From contig CM054112.1 in the NCBI GenBank assembly GCA_028673005.1, positions 25,409,624-25,473,623 of the forward strand: a stretch of 64,000 nt of DNA. Direction: 5' to 3'. Position numbers and translations under genes: made by a program. The stretch is from Tanypteryx hageni. Taxonomy: Eukaryota > Arthropoda > Insecta > Odonata > Petaluridae. Below the pieces are notes generated by a model. The model searched no databases. It was not told where the DNA came from and saw only the letters and a list, made by a program, of their open reading frames with translations. The stretch's first letter is position 1. The number at the start of each line of letters is the position of its first letter. Below, in pieces: positions 23,481-34,649 of this stretch.

Positions 23481-23639
23481 AGGGGTTGACAAGTGGAGCC
23501 GTACAGATCCCTCTTTCGAATCTTTCCTCGCTCGTGTGACTTTTTTAGGACCGGCAATGGAAACCACCATGTTGGCAATTGACAAGTGAGAAGCAAAAAA
23601 ATTAACAAGAGACGGAATGGAGGTTCATTTTCTGCCATG

Positions 23640-24140
23640 GGGACTGATAGTTTATTTTTATGAAAATTAGGATTCCTGTACGATACTTAAGCGTAGCTAG
23701 AGGATTTTCTGGTAGCCGTTACGTTCATACTTGTTTTTATTCATTGGATAATATTGTGCACAAACAATGTATGTATATATTATTATGTGATGTTGAAATT
23801 TCATCAAGGCCAATAGTCCTGTATTTAAGTAGATTTTTGATGATTTCAAGCATTTTAATTCTTAGAAAACACATTGCTGTGTTATAGTAATGTAATTCGG
23901 CGACATAATACATTTTTGAAACAATTTGAGCTATTGTAAACATTTATAAATTTTTTCACGGTGACGAAATAATAAAAATGTTTGGATTTCCTCGCTTTAC
24001 AAGATACCTTTTTTCTCTTTAAAACCCATTTCATTTGCGATTGTACTTTCATGTGCATAAACCTAGTTACTGGTATAAATCACAAACTTAGGCAGAAAGG
24101 ATCGATTCCTAGTTTCCGAAGATTCCGTTCATCTGCATCT
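23640..24140. other. AT-rich unique sequence
   Basis: Short overlapping frames on both strands without motifs. Nothing supported. Confidence 0.35.
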
Positions 24141-24329
24141 CTCTATAGTTCTTCTTTACCTCCACACCCTCCCCTTTTATCACTTCTTCCTCCCTTATTG
24201 TTTCACTTTCCCTCTCTCATTCTCCTCCGCCTATACTCCCTCCCTCCTCTCCTCAACCCTATCTCCCAATCCCATTTCTGCAACTCTTTCTTCTCACATC
24301 GGGCACCTCCATTCCTCTCTCCTGCATAG

Positions 24330-24406
24330 AACGCAATTCACTTCGGACGAAAGCGACAAAGGAAGTGCAGCCCTTCATCAAGCTGTTCGAGCAGATGACG
24401 CTCTAG
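24330..24406 (+). CDS. possible 3'-terminal coding exon (unidentified)
   Basis: A CT-rich stretch ends in CTCTCCTGCATAG (acceptor AG at 24328-24329). The following sequence, taken with two nucleotides of a split codon, reads RNSLRT then KATKEVQPFIKLFEQMTL and stops at TAG (24404-24406). The peptide is well mixed, ends in a helix-like stretch, and lies outside the CT repeat. I do not recognise the family. A perfect CRE-type palindrome begins 4 bp after the stop. Without a partner exon this stays a hypothesis. Confidence 0.27.
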
Positions 24407-24409
24407 TGG

Positions 24410-24423
24410 CCGTGACGTCACGG
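24410..24423. promoter_or_regulatory. CRE-type palindrome
   Basis: CCGTGACGTCACGG is a perfect 14-bp palindrome containing TGACGTCA, the consensus site of CREB/ATF-type bZIP factors. It sits in a locally CpG-containing patch (24330-24500), which could be a promoter-like island rather than a 3' UTR. Function is inferred only from the motif. Confidence 0.4.
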
Positions 24424-24429
24424 CAAGAG

Positions 24430-25500
24430 AACGCCTTTCTGGCTCCTTAATCTCGGTTTATGAATCCACGATTAGCTACGTCATCCCGGCGAATGAAACT
24501 TTTCCGACGCATTCATCGCTGATTAATATCCTTTGTTTATGAGAACTAGGACGTTGTTCAACACAGTCGAACCTCTCTAGTTTGTCTATAAATCGATTTT
24601 TTTATTAATTTACGTAAATGTTTCCATCAGCAAAAATTCCAATAGGTTAACTCGAATTTCGACGGTAGGTCGATTTCGATACTATTTATTTGTGACGTGG
24701 GCTTTTTTCTCGTTGAACTGCATTGGTTTTGTTAATCCCTTTCCTACACTTCTCCTGCCGTAAATTTTATCATCGCAGTCCATCCTCAGTTTTCTCTGTA
24801 GAATCCTTGGCACGATTTCATTATTATCCCTTTGATGATGCAAAAATACTACGCATTCCAACCATCAAACGCGTGCGCACATTACGTGATAACTAAAAGA
24901 AAAGTGCCTACTTGATTGCATGAAAATTATTCCAACTCTATGAATATAAAGTAGTGACCATGCACATAAAACTAATAGAAATGAAACGAGATACTTTTTT
25001 ATTCTTAAAGGTGGCAACCATCATGCTATTACTCATCATTTCTTGTGCCTTTTAATGATTCGTTTTTATTAACTCTCTAGTGACGAAAGCGAATGATCAG
25101 TATAATTCCATACATATGAATATTCCCCTGTGCCCACATGTTTGACTTAAATGCTTTTATGTAAATTATATGCAGCGAAATCAGTTTTTACTGCCATAAA
25201 ATTAGCCCGAACTATTTTTAAAACTATATCCGAGTCATTAATCTACTCACTTTTGGATCAGTGCTACAGATTGAGAGAATGCGCAAATACTAAATTATCT
25301 GATAATAATTTAATGTAAATGATTATTTAAACACATTTTAAATTACAAACCCTTAAACAAAGTTTTGCAGACTGACCCACGTTGTCGGTGATGACTGTCT
25401 CTTTCTGTGAATTAGTTTCGTTTCTCGATTCTCATTTGTCGCCTGACGACTTCTGCGCATTCACTTACGCTGAGGTGAAGAAGTTATCCCGACGTTAAAA
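24430..25500. other. AT-rich unique sequence
   Basis: No gene. CAGTCGAACCTCTCTAG near 24565 resembles the start of some Tc1/mariner or Tigger MITE ends, but no partner end was found. Confidence 0.35.
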
Positions 25501-25504
25501 CAAA

Positions 25505-26200
25505 CATATCCCACACCTTGACCTCTCTCACCTCTCGCCCATCCCTTCTCCTCCACCCTCCACCCTTCATTTATTTTTCTCTAGAAAGCAACCTTCCACG
25601 CGACATCTCTCTCTCTCCGTCTCCCTCCTTTTCTCTTTCTCCCTCTCCTATCCCTCCTTCTGTGACTTGCGTTCTTCCCAGCCTCGCATATTAAATAATC
25701 ATTTATGTCGTGGCAAATATGGCGACGGAGCGCAATGAAATATGGCAACAGCGTCCCCGCTGTTTCTCCGTGTGCCTGCCCTCCGTCATTTCACCCTCTC
25801 TCCTTTCCCCCTTCCTCTTTCCTTTTCCCTCTTTCTGTCCTCCTCCCCCCTTAGCCCAGCATCCTCCTAAATCCACTCACTCCCCATCCGAACTGCCGCC
25901 CTCACCCGTCCCTCCGTTCCCACCCCTCACACCCCGTCCGACACCAACACACACTCATCCATCTAAGAAATGAGCCAAGGAAAACTCCTTTTCTCCGCAC
26001 CTCTTCTTTCCCAAACTTCCTCCTCCCTCCTTTCCCCTCCTTCCTCCCTCCCTTTCTTTCTTACCTCCCTCGGTCCCTCTCCCTTCATTTTCTCCATCTT
26101 CTACTGCGCTAATAGCTTTTTCTAGGCGACGCTCCATTAAGCACGCATTACATTTCTCTCATTTCCCCCTCCGGCGAGTTCCCTCTCTTTATGGTTGGAC
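25505..26200. repeat. CT-rich tracts
   Basis: Pyrimidine-rich plus strand at 25505-25680, 25780-25970 and 25980-26200, with a short mixed segment around 25700-25760. Frames here are Pro/Ser/Leu-rich artefacts. Confidence 0.8.
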
Positions 26201-26209
26201 TATGTCTTT

Positions 26210-27000
26210 TTTTCAACTTAATCACAATAGGTTTGATTGTTTATCTTTTTAACCGACCGAAGAATTAAGTTCGGAAAGTTTTTGTCGTTTCCTATTCTTA
26301 ATAATTCATCGTGAAATTCCTCGATCCCCGGCATCGCTTTATGCCAACCCTCATTGTTTGTTTTTGGCTTTGTCCGCGCAGTAATAAAATCGAAGAAATA
26401 TGCCGGACATAATGAGTGATAAATTTTTTCAACTTCAACCTGCTACCATACACATAGCCGAGGGATTTCGGTGTTCTTCTTTGAAGAACGTGTCAATAAC
26501 ACCATATTGTAATCTGCTTAACAATCTCTTAATCTAGGAATAAATTATAGTAGCAAAATTTATTGATGTTATCACACTTGCAGCTAGAATGTTAATTTAT
26601 TGACGATGGCACAAACAATCTTTGAATCTCGGATCACAATGGTTTGACGCCAATAATGTTGCAGATAAATTTTAGGATTCTAGGGACCAAAAATATCACG
26701 ACACCATAACATATTTCTGTTGCTAACCACCAATTGAGGAAAGTATGAGTTTTAGCAGAGATAAAGAGAGCTAATTCACATATCATAGGAGTCCATTTGA
26801 GTTTTATACGTTCGAGGTAGAAAATATTCATTGGGTAAGAGTAAAGACCGAATGAAACAAGAAGTTACAGGATATACGCCAGTGACTATAAAAAAACAAT
26901 TTCAATATATCATTGCAAATGTCATTATCGGTAGTGTTGTGGCAAAACTGTTGGTTATTTTCAATAGCTACGAGCAACTCTTCAAATATTGAGTATTTTT
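26210..27000. other. AT-rich unique sequence
   Basis: No supported feature before the foldback cluster. Confidence 0.35.
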
Positions 27001-27061
27001 ATCATTATAATAGCTGCTTCTTACATATATATATAATAAATAGCTGCTTCTTAAGGAGGAT

Positions 27062-28042
27062 ATATTATACGAGTAATCGGTGCAACCACTGGCGCCCTAT
27101 AACCACCACAGCAAATTTCATTCCTCCTACTTGATGAAAATTACCGTAAATTATTTGCCAAATAATCCGCAATGCTATTTAAACAGGAAAAACTCAAATG
27201 TTGGAGTGCATGGAGTCGAACCGAGGAATCCTACAGGTGTGGTCTCATATTATCCAAAGGCCTACTCATGACATCTACAAACCCTGGAAATTTAAGCGCA
27301 ATATTCCTCTTAGTATTGACTGGAGGGAACCTTGGTGTTGGTCCAAAACCATCAGAAAAAATCGAAAATTCCAAAATTTCACCTTACAACGGGGTATTTT
27401 ACACCCCAAAACGTTCATTTTCAAGTCCCATTAGAAAACCTTTTTATAATTGCATTTTTAAATTACTTGTAATTAAGGTACAAACTACGTACCTAAATTA
27501 GAAGACGGGAAAAAGAACGAAGATTATTTTTCCTGAAAGTAGAACACGAATCCGTGCCGAATTAGTCCAATTATTCGATTTTTACTGCATAAAAACAGCA
27601 TTTTATACAATTTATAACAATTGCCCAATATTTCTGTCATGACTACGAGACAATGCTTTTCTTCGGGAATTTATTTTACGTGTTAATAAAACTGAACGAG
27701 AGCTTAGTGCCACGAACTGAAAAGTAGCTTAGTGTCATGACGTCACTCTCAGACCGTGACATATTTGGGTGCGCAGACAATACTAAAGGAATATTGCGCT
27801 GAAATTTTCAGGGTTTGTAGATGTCATGAGTAGGAATCCGGATAATATGAGACCACTCCTGTAGGATTCCTCGGTTCGGCTCCAGGCACTCCAACATTTG
27901 AGTTTTCCTGTGTAAATAGCATTGCGGAATATTTGGCAATTAATTTACGGTAATTCTCATAAAGTAGGAGGAATGAAATTTGGTGTGGTGGTTATAGGGC
28001 ACCAATGCCTGCAGTATGCAAGCACCGATTACTCGTATAATA
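27062..28042. mobile_element. foldback element FB-a (long inverted repeats)
   Basis: Left arm 27062-27319 and right arm 27778-28042 are inverted copies of each other with scattered mismatches, around a spacer of about 458 bp. The outer ends read ATATTATACGAGTAATCGG. The right arm has a near-palindrome just inside the end (TGCTTGCATACTGCAGGCA on the outward-reading strand) that the left arm lacks. No transposase is present. Spacer sequence is related to FB-c, and partly to FB-b. A short sequence AATAGCTGCTTCTTA flanks both sides. Long arms without coding capacity fit foldback or Mutator-like non-autonomous DNA transposons; the superfamily is not determined. Confidence 0.85.
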
Positions 28043-28091
28043 TTATAAATAGCTGCTTCTTACGGAGAAGGATATAGGATATATATATGAT

Positions 28092-29672
28092 ACTAGTAGA
28101 AGGTGCTTTCATTCTGCAAACATATTATCTCACCTTGAAAAAACTTTCATTTTTCAGATAGATATTTCATCAATACAAAATTTTTTTTAATTCTAAAGGT
28201 TTCACCTTCACAGCAATTTAGTTTTTCCCATATGTAAAAATAATAAATTAAAACAATCGCTAAACTTTGCAATTTTAAAAATTTTATACTTTCTCCATTA
28301 TGGGGTACTAATGCTAAACATTTCTGCCAAATTTTAAAGTTGTAGCACTTCTAGAAGTGAAATAATATTTTTCTAATTGTTTAAAATTTAAACATTTTAC
28401 CGGCCGCCGCAATACATTTATGAAAAGATTCAAATGTTTATCTCTGCAAATGCACTACTCTGTAAATAACTTGAAAATTTCAGCTTCCTAGCTCATCCCG
28501 TAGTACCTAATGAGTTATCTATTTGTTTAAATTTTAAGAATTTTTAACGGCAACACAAATTTAAATATCAAAATTTCTATAATCCCTATTTCGTTTTTTT
28601 ACAAATCCTACCTCTAAAAAAATTTCAGCTCCGTAGCACATTCGGAAATACATAAACCTTGAAAATTTGTTTAAACAATTGCGAATTTTTAGCGGCCGCT
28701 TCGCTTCGAAAGAGAATCATTGGATTGTATTATAATGCAATTGATTTAAAACTACGACGTAAACTTATAACGACGTCAAAATCCAAAAACAGGAAATATT
28801 AGAGAAAAATCTGCCGTAAGTTAACATGGGGAAATGGAATTCTAATGTGTAGACCAATCTAAAAGGAATACGAAGCTGAAATGTTGCACGATAATAGGAT
28901 TTTTCTCAAAACCAATTAGAAAAATCGAAAATTTTAAAAATTTTCATTTTTAGGGGTTGTTTTTAGCCCATTTGTACATTAAAGTTAATTAATTTTTATC
29001 ACGGAAAGTCGTAGCTACGAGTTTTTACAAACATTTTGTAGCAAATTCTATATAGAAAAAAATCTTAAAATTTTTCAACAATGCGGCCGCTAAATATTCG
29101 CAATTGTTTAAACAATTTTTCAAGAATTATTTATTTCCAAATGTGCTACAGGGCTGAAATTTTCCTTAAAGATAGAATTTGTAAAAAAAGAAATAGGAGG
29201 TTTAGAAGATTTAATATTTTCATTTGTTTGGCTGTTAAAAATTCTTAAAATTTTAACAAATTGGTAAATGTTTAGGTACAACGGGGTAAACTACGGACCT
29301 GAAATTTAAAAGTTATTTAGAGCTTAGTGCAAATGCACAAATAAATATTTGAATACCTCCATGAAGTTGTTATTGCTGCCGTTAGCAATATTGAAAATTT
29401 AAACAATTAGATAAATATTATTTCACTTCTGGATATGCTATAACTTTAAAATTTGGCACAAAGGTGGCATTAGTACCCCACAATGGAAAAAGTATAATAT
29501 TCTTAAAATTTCAAATTTTAGGTAATTAATATTTTTCCATAAGAAAAATTGGTACAGAGGCGAAATATTTTCAATTTAAAAAATATTTCTAATTATGAAA
29601 TATCTCTCTGAAAAATTAATGTTTTTCAAGGTGAGATGAAATGCTTGCAGAATGCAAGCACCTTCTACTAGT
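28092..29672. mobile_element. foldback element FB-b (about 600-bp arms)
   Basis: Left arm 28092-28699 and right arm 29083-29672 are inverted copies. Both outer ends read ACTAGTAGAAGGTGC and both inner ends stop at a GCGGCCGC. The spacer is about 380 bp. Just inside the right end lies a perfect palindrome, TGCTTGCA-GAA-TGCAAGCA (29642-29660); the left counterpart has two changes. The arms are AT-rich and non-coding. The spacer shares short blocks with FB-a and FB-c (for example AAAAATCGAAAATT). The right end is followed at once by (GT)n and repeat R1. Confidence 0.87.
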
Positions 29673-29708
29673 GTGTGTCTGTGTGTGTGTGTGTGTATAT
29701 ATATATAT
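29673..29708. repeat. (GT)n/(TA)n microsatellite
   Basis: About a dozen GT units run into seven TA units, between the right end of FB-b and repeat R1. Confidence 0.95.
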
Positions 29709-29880
29709 GGGCATAGGCCCGATAAGCTTGCGTGTTTTTGTTTTTGTGTTCGTGTGTTCAACGTGTCTCTTCGACGCCCCCAGCAGCCTGCCAACTTGGT
29801 CTCCGACTTGGTAAGTGTCCGCTGGGCTTCCTTCAACACCTTGTTGCCACCCTCATTACTATCTTTTTATTTCCTTAAGT
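29709..29880 (+). repeat. dispersed repeat R1, copy 2
   Basis: The second copy of the R1 family (first at 14088-14264), with roughly nine in ten positions matching by eye over the shared body. It begins GGGCATAGGCCCGATAAGC, where copy 1 has GGGCATATGCCCAAAAAGC, and ends CCTTAAGT before (TA)n. The upstream CTGATGA seen in copy 1 is replaced by TA repeats. Non-coding. Confidence 0.85.
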
Positions 29881-29925
29881 CTATATATATATATATCAAA
29901 ATTTTCAGAAAAGGTTTTATTTAAG

Positions 29926-30681
29926 TGGTGTTTTTGACCCCAAAGTCCAATTTTAAACACCCATAAGCAAAGCATTGAAAACTGTGCGAGGATATATAAA
30001 ATTGTCTTTTTAAATTATTTAAAATTAGGATACAAAGTCGGAACTTACTATACTGTGGAAAAAAATGAAGTTTATTTTTCTTGAAGGCAGAATTAAAATC
30101 CATGCTGAATTTTTGTAAAAATTTGATTTTAATTATAAAATTATGAAATTTTTTCGCTCTTCAATAATGAAAAATATTAACTACCATAGCAACGACTCCA
30201 ATGCCTTTCAATGGGAATTGATTTTCCATACTTCAACAGCATTGATTTAATGTTTAGACTGCATTATAATCCGTTTGATTTCAGCCAAAGATGTATACAT
30301 ATGATGACGTGACAATTTTAAATTTTTTTACTTACTAAAAGGCAGGGATAATGGCACCTATCACACAGAATATCCTAATTTTTACATAAATGTTAGTGTA
30401 ACATGTAGGCCATTGTCTTAATGATGATTATAGTTATTGCTTAAAAAGGACGATCTTAGCCATGAAGCTTAAAATTGAAAAACTTGGACGCGAAGCCGAT
30501 TGCCAGAGAATTTAGAAATTCCGGATAGATGCCTTAATTTCGCAGAAAATGAAAACTATTATCTTATTTAAATGGGCTCTGTGCAGTTCAAATGCTTTCG
30601 CGTTGGTTCATTTACGAGATTATATCTTGTTGTATGGTGATTTTTTGAACGCTTGCAATATGCAAGCACTGACATCTCGTA
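29926..30681. mobile_element. degenerate foldback element FB-c (right end only)
   Basis: The interior (for example TTTGACCCCAAAG, GTTTATTTTTCTTGA, ATGCCTTTCAATGGGAATTGATTTT) matches the FB-a spacer with many changes. The right end carries the family palindrome GCTTGCA-ATA-TGCAAGC (30651-30667), followed by ACTGACATCTCGTA, which resembles the FB-a end in inverse (TACGAG..). No left arm is visible; repeat R1 and TA repeats occupy its expected place. This looks like an old, broken family member. Confidence 0.6.
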
Positions 30682-30689
30682 GATTAAAT

Positions 30690-31010
30690 AAATCTCCATG
30701 ATATTAATTTTATCGTTAATTGTGGTAGTATAGGAATTTTCTCTTGACATAATTTTTGTGTTTGAATTCTCCGTAAAACCTTTTATTCGCACATTTTTAT
30801 CTTTAATTAACGTTCGCGTAATAAGTCTAAAAAATTTCCATTCAATGCATAACTAAATTTATGGGATTTGTCTATTTGACCGATACGATTATTACTTGTT
30901 CTTTTGAAAGATGCTGCACTTTTGTATTTATTACTACTCCGTAAGACAACCATTGTAAAACTTTAATTAACGTAAAAATCATTGTCTTCAGCTTTCGCTT
31001 CACGTCGTGT
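30690..31010. other. AT-rich unique sequence
   Basis: No supported feature. Confidence 0.35.
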
Positions 31011-31310
31011 CATCTTCTTACGTCGCTTCTCCCACTCCTACACTTCCGGAATTCTACTCTTTTTGACGCCTTTTTCCCTTCTCCCCTATGCTTTCTTTTT
31101 TTTCTACCTACCCTTCCCCTTCGGTTCTGATTTTTTCCTACGTGGAAAAGCACTCCCCCCTCCGTACCCACCCTCACCTTGCTCCTTCCCTCTATCTCCC
31201 TCCCCTCTCACTTACTTATTGCGTCCATCCCTTGCACACAGCAGCATTCTTATCCTTCCTCCCTTTTTCGATCGCAATCACCTTTCTCTCCCTCACAATC
31301 TGCATCCCCG
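31010..31310. repeat. CT-rich tract
   Basis: Pyrimidine-rich. The 160-codon plus-strand frame (30982-31464) across it is largely compositional. Its last part (31310-31460) is mixed sequence and might hold an exon, but no clear splice pair is seen. Confidence 0.7.
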
Positions 31311-31469
31311 GCTGAGCGACGCCTCCAGAACTCGGAGTAAGGATGAGGAAGACATCGGGATGGAGGGCAGGGGAAGTGGTGCATTACATGTTTGGACCAA
31401 AAATCGATCCTACTCCAGAGACATCGAACCAAGTAGTTACAATAAGGTCGCCATGTTCACATGAATCGG

Positions 31470-32715
31470 AAATGTGAAATATTGGTCTTTTGCTTAAAGA
31501 ATGTCATCTGTATGCGATAAAATACGCGGAGAATTTTTGAGACAAAGTTCGCAATATCTTCTCTACGTTAAGCAATTGATTAATTCACGTTTCTAATGTG
31601 ATAGATATTTTGAGTAAAATCGACCATTTATAGTAAAAAATCTTGATTTAATATAATGAGGAAGGTACATACCCATAAATTGTATGAAATTACAATTAAT
31701 TTTAAAAATTATTTAATCTGATAAGCGTATCGCGATAATTGCATTTTCTGATTCCTTTACCACTCAATATTTATTACTTGGTTGAGGTCATTTTGATCCA
31801 GTGATTTGAAGATATTCGTGACAAAAACCCGGATTTGTTTGGATAATGTTAACTTCGAAGGGAAGGATCGCAGGTATGGCAAGAGTAAAAAAACCACAAC
31901 CCAGTTCTGCAAACTAGACTTTTTCATAGCATTTGTTAGCAGACCTTCCATAAACATCTCTCGTAAAAAAATAAATGGCCGCGAAACATTCAAATTCAGC
32001 TGTTCCATGTCTTCCCCTTGTTCCGTCCCCTTAAAAGACAACGAGACTCCTCCCCCCCTCTCCTGCCCCTTTCTCTTGCCAACCCCATCCCGCAAGATTC
32101 CCTCCAATCCGCAAAAACCCTCCGAATGTTTTCTGCTCAGCTGTGTTAATTTGAGAGAGGAGGAAAGGAGAGTGAGGGAAATATATACCCACGCGAAATA
32201 AGTTCCCGTGTACTCCTCGGAAACTCCGTTCTTCTCGTAAGAAAAGAGAGGAAGACATCGATTATGCATCAATGAACGCCCCGTGACTTTCTCAGATGAC
32301 TGATAACGGCGGCTTTATTAAATTTCCCGTTAAGGAACTCCAGTACGAACATTTGGACGCGGGCTGAGAAAATTCTGGCTCCCCCTCTTTAAGGGAAAGG
32401 ACCATCAACCGAGCCCTATCATCCCCCAACCTCCCAACGCTCAAATTTCTAAGGCTCTCCCCACCCATCTCTCTCTCTTCCCTTGGCCCATTCTATGCAG
32501 CCTTCTTCTTCTCTCATCTTCCCTCCCACCATCTTCCACCTCCCCCATCCTTTTTCCCAACTTGCAACCCCTCAGCGATTTAACTCGCATACTTTACCCC
32601 TTTACTTTGAAAACTTTCACGATTCCCCTGCTTATTTTCTCTGTAATTCTGTCCCTCTCATCTCTCATTTACTTGTTATGCACCTGTATTCTGCGTTTTA
32701 TCATTTTGTCGTTAT
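31470..32715. other. mixed sequence with a CT patch
   Basis: AT-rich DNA, overlapping motif-less frames on both strands at 31757-32272, and a CT-rich patch at 32380-32570. No gene is called. Confidence 0.35.
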
Positions 32716-32720
32716 TGTTA

Positions 32721-33193
32721 TAGTAGTTATTCGATTGTCACTGTTTTTATATTCGCGATTTTTCGCATTCGCGCATAAATTATTGCGGCAATAATCAATG
32801 TTCACGGAAGGTAAATTTCTCGCATTCGCGTCCGCCGATCTCATAAGTTTTTCTCTCGACATCAAAACAAGTACATAGTACTAATTTCATACTGCGAAAG
32901 TAGTGAGGTACGCGAGATGCCCACTCTCAGTGTGTTTTTGTCTCCCTATCTGTTCTCAGGTATGTAATTAAATAGTTTCTACTATCTATTTGGTCTTACA
33001 TACAATACCGTGATTAAACTATGGTCTCAAAACGCAAAGGAAGTAAAATGGGCGCTGAGAAAAGTGTAAGAATAGTGAAAAAACTTCATTCGCTTTACAT
33101 TTTTCCCATAAGCTTTTAGTGTATATATTCGCGGTTTCAATGCTCGCGCCGTTTTCCATAAATGTAACCCCAGCGATTATAGGTAGACTACTG
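32721..33193. mobile_element. Tigger/pogo-like DNA transposon remnant
   Basis: A 473-bp element between TA dinucleotides (32719-32720 and 33194-33195). The right end, read inward, begins CAGTAGTCTACCTATAATCGC, with GAAACCGCGAATATA further in. This is the layout of Tigger/pogo (IS630-Tc1-mariner superfamily) termini. The left end TAGTAGTTATTCGATTGTC is diverged. A short frame from 33021 reads MVSKRKGSKMGAEKSVRIVKK, resembling the start of Tigger-type transposases (basic start, then the CENP-B-like helix-turn-helix), and is then lost. It is a deleted, non-autonomous copy. Confidence 0.65.
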
Positions 33194-33199
33194 TATCTC

Positions 33200-33900
33200 T
33201 CTCACATCTACAAATCAAACGAGTTTTTCCATAAGACAAATAAAAGCCAAATTCCCTCGGCTTGTTTATAGCTCTTTTGGACGAACTCAACTTTTATCGT
33301 TACCGACATATCTACGAGTGTTAATGTCTTTATACCCTGATATTATCGAGATAAAAACAACGTTCTATCGGTAGAATCAGCTTTAGATTAGATTAGCAGT
33401 TGCTGTATTACCATTGCCGAAAATCTTTATTTATAGCGCGCGTTCACCTTTTTTGTCATAATGGATGTACGTAACCGCTCGTAGTTCATGATGAAACACT
33501 ATTACAAATAATTGCGTAAGTAAATCGGTTTCGTATGTCTTTGTATTATGCATACGAATTTTGCATAAATTTACCTTGAACTTCAAATAGATTGCTTTGA
33601 TAACAAATACAATGTCAGTTTTATTTGAAAAATAAGAACATAACGATCAGTTGTTAATGCTTGAATATAATTAAAATTAAAACATGTACTTCGCCAAAAA
33701 AAAGATCGTGGTCGTAACACACTTTTAATAAATAACTTTATATTTCCCATCTTTACTTCTCCAGCACAGTAACGATTCAAAATTCTTTTACAACTACCAC
33801 ATCATCTGTGAGTTCGCGAACGCAAATAGGTATTTTATTTCCACCCGCGTCATACAAAATCGAAAATTTCGATTTAAAAAAATGTATGGTCTACTAAATG
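33200..33900. other. AT-rich unique sequence
   Basis: No supported feature. Confidence 0.35.
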
Positions 33901-33904
33901 ATAA

Positions 33905-34640
33905 TCTATAAGGTTCTCGTTCCTCCCTCTCTTCACCGTTCTTCTCTTTTCCTTCCTTTCCCTTTTCGCTGGTCTCTCTCCCTTTCCACGATGCTCCTGC
34001 GCACCTCGTTCGCCCCCTCTCCCACACATCCCCCCACATCCTCTCTCTTCCCTCCTCCGCCCCTTCCCTCACGGCCTTACTCTCGCATCCATCTCTTTTC
34101 CCCCTCCTCTTCTTTCTCTTCCTTCCCTGCGACACACTCGTCTCTTTTTTGCTGCCTTTCCGTCTTACGAGCCAGATCCCCTCCCCCTCTCTCTCTCTCT
34201 CTCCAAGCCACTCCCTCCCTCCATCCCCTCCCTCCCTCTCCTACCTCTCTCCCCTCCCATTCCTCCCTCCCCTCTCTCCTACCCTCCCCTCCCTCCCCGC
34301 ACCTCTTCTACGCCATCTATAGTCCAAATCTCCAGGCCCCACCCTCCACCTCCTACGATATCTCTTCCTCCCTCGCTCCCCTTCCTCCACTTCCCACAGC
34401 TTCTCTCTCTCTCTCCTCGTTCCGTCTCGTTCGATCTCACCGTAGCTCCGCGATCTCTTTATCTCCAACTCCTCCTATTCACTTCCTTTCACCCTTCCTC
34501 TCTTGTCATCTGCCTTAAGTTATTGTTTTCTCCTCAGCATCCACGTTTACTTCTCTTCCCCCTCTCTCTCACGCGCACTCTCTTTTTTGTCCTTTATCTC
34601 TCTCTCTCACGCGAAATTTATTTTCGTTTCTACTTAGCAT
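33905..34640. repeat. CT-rich tract, about 0.7 kb
   Basis: Strongly pyrimidine-rich plus strand with a (CT)n core at 34187-34203 and CCCTCC blocks. The 206-codon plus-strand frame and the minus frames here are Ser/Pro/Leu or Arg/Glu/Gly composition artefacts. Confidence 0.9.
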
Positions 34641-34649
34641 TGCTTCTCG

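Noticed and set aside
24560..24580. Tc1/Tigger-type terminal repeat CAGTCGAACCTC
   Set aside because: No inverted partner end or TA duplication was found.
33898..34518. 206-codon plus-strand frame
   Set aside because: Ser/Pro/Leu low complexity from a CT-rich tract.
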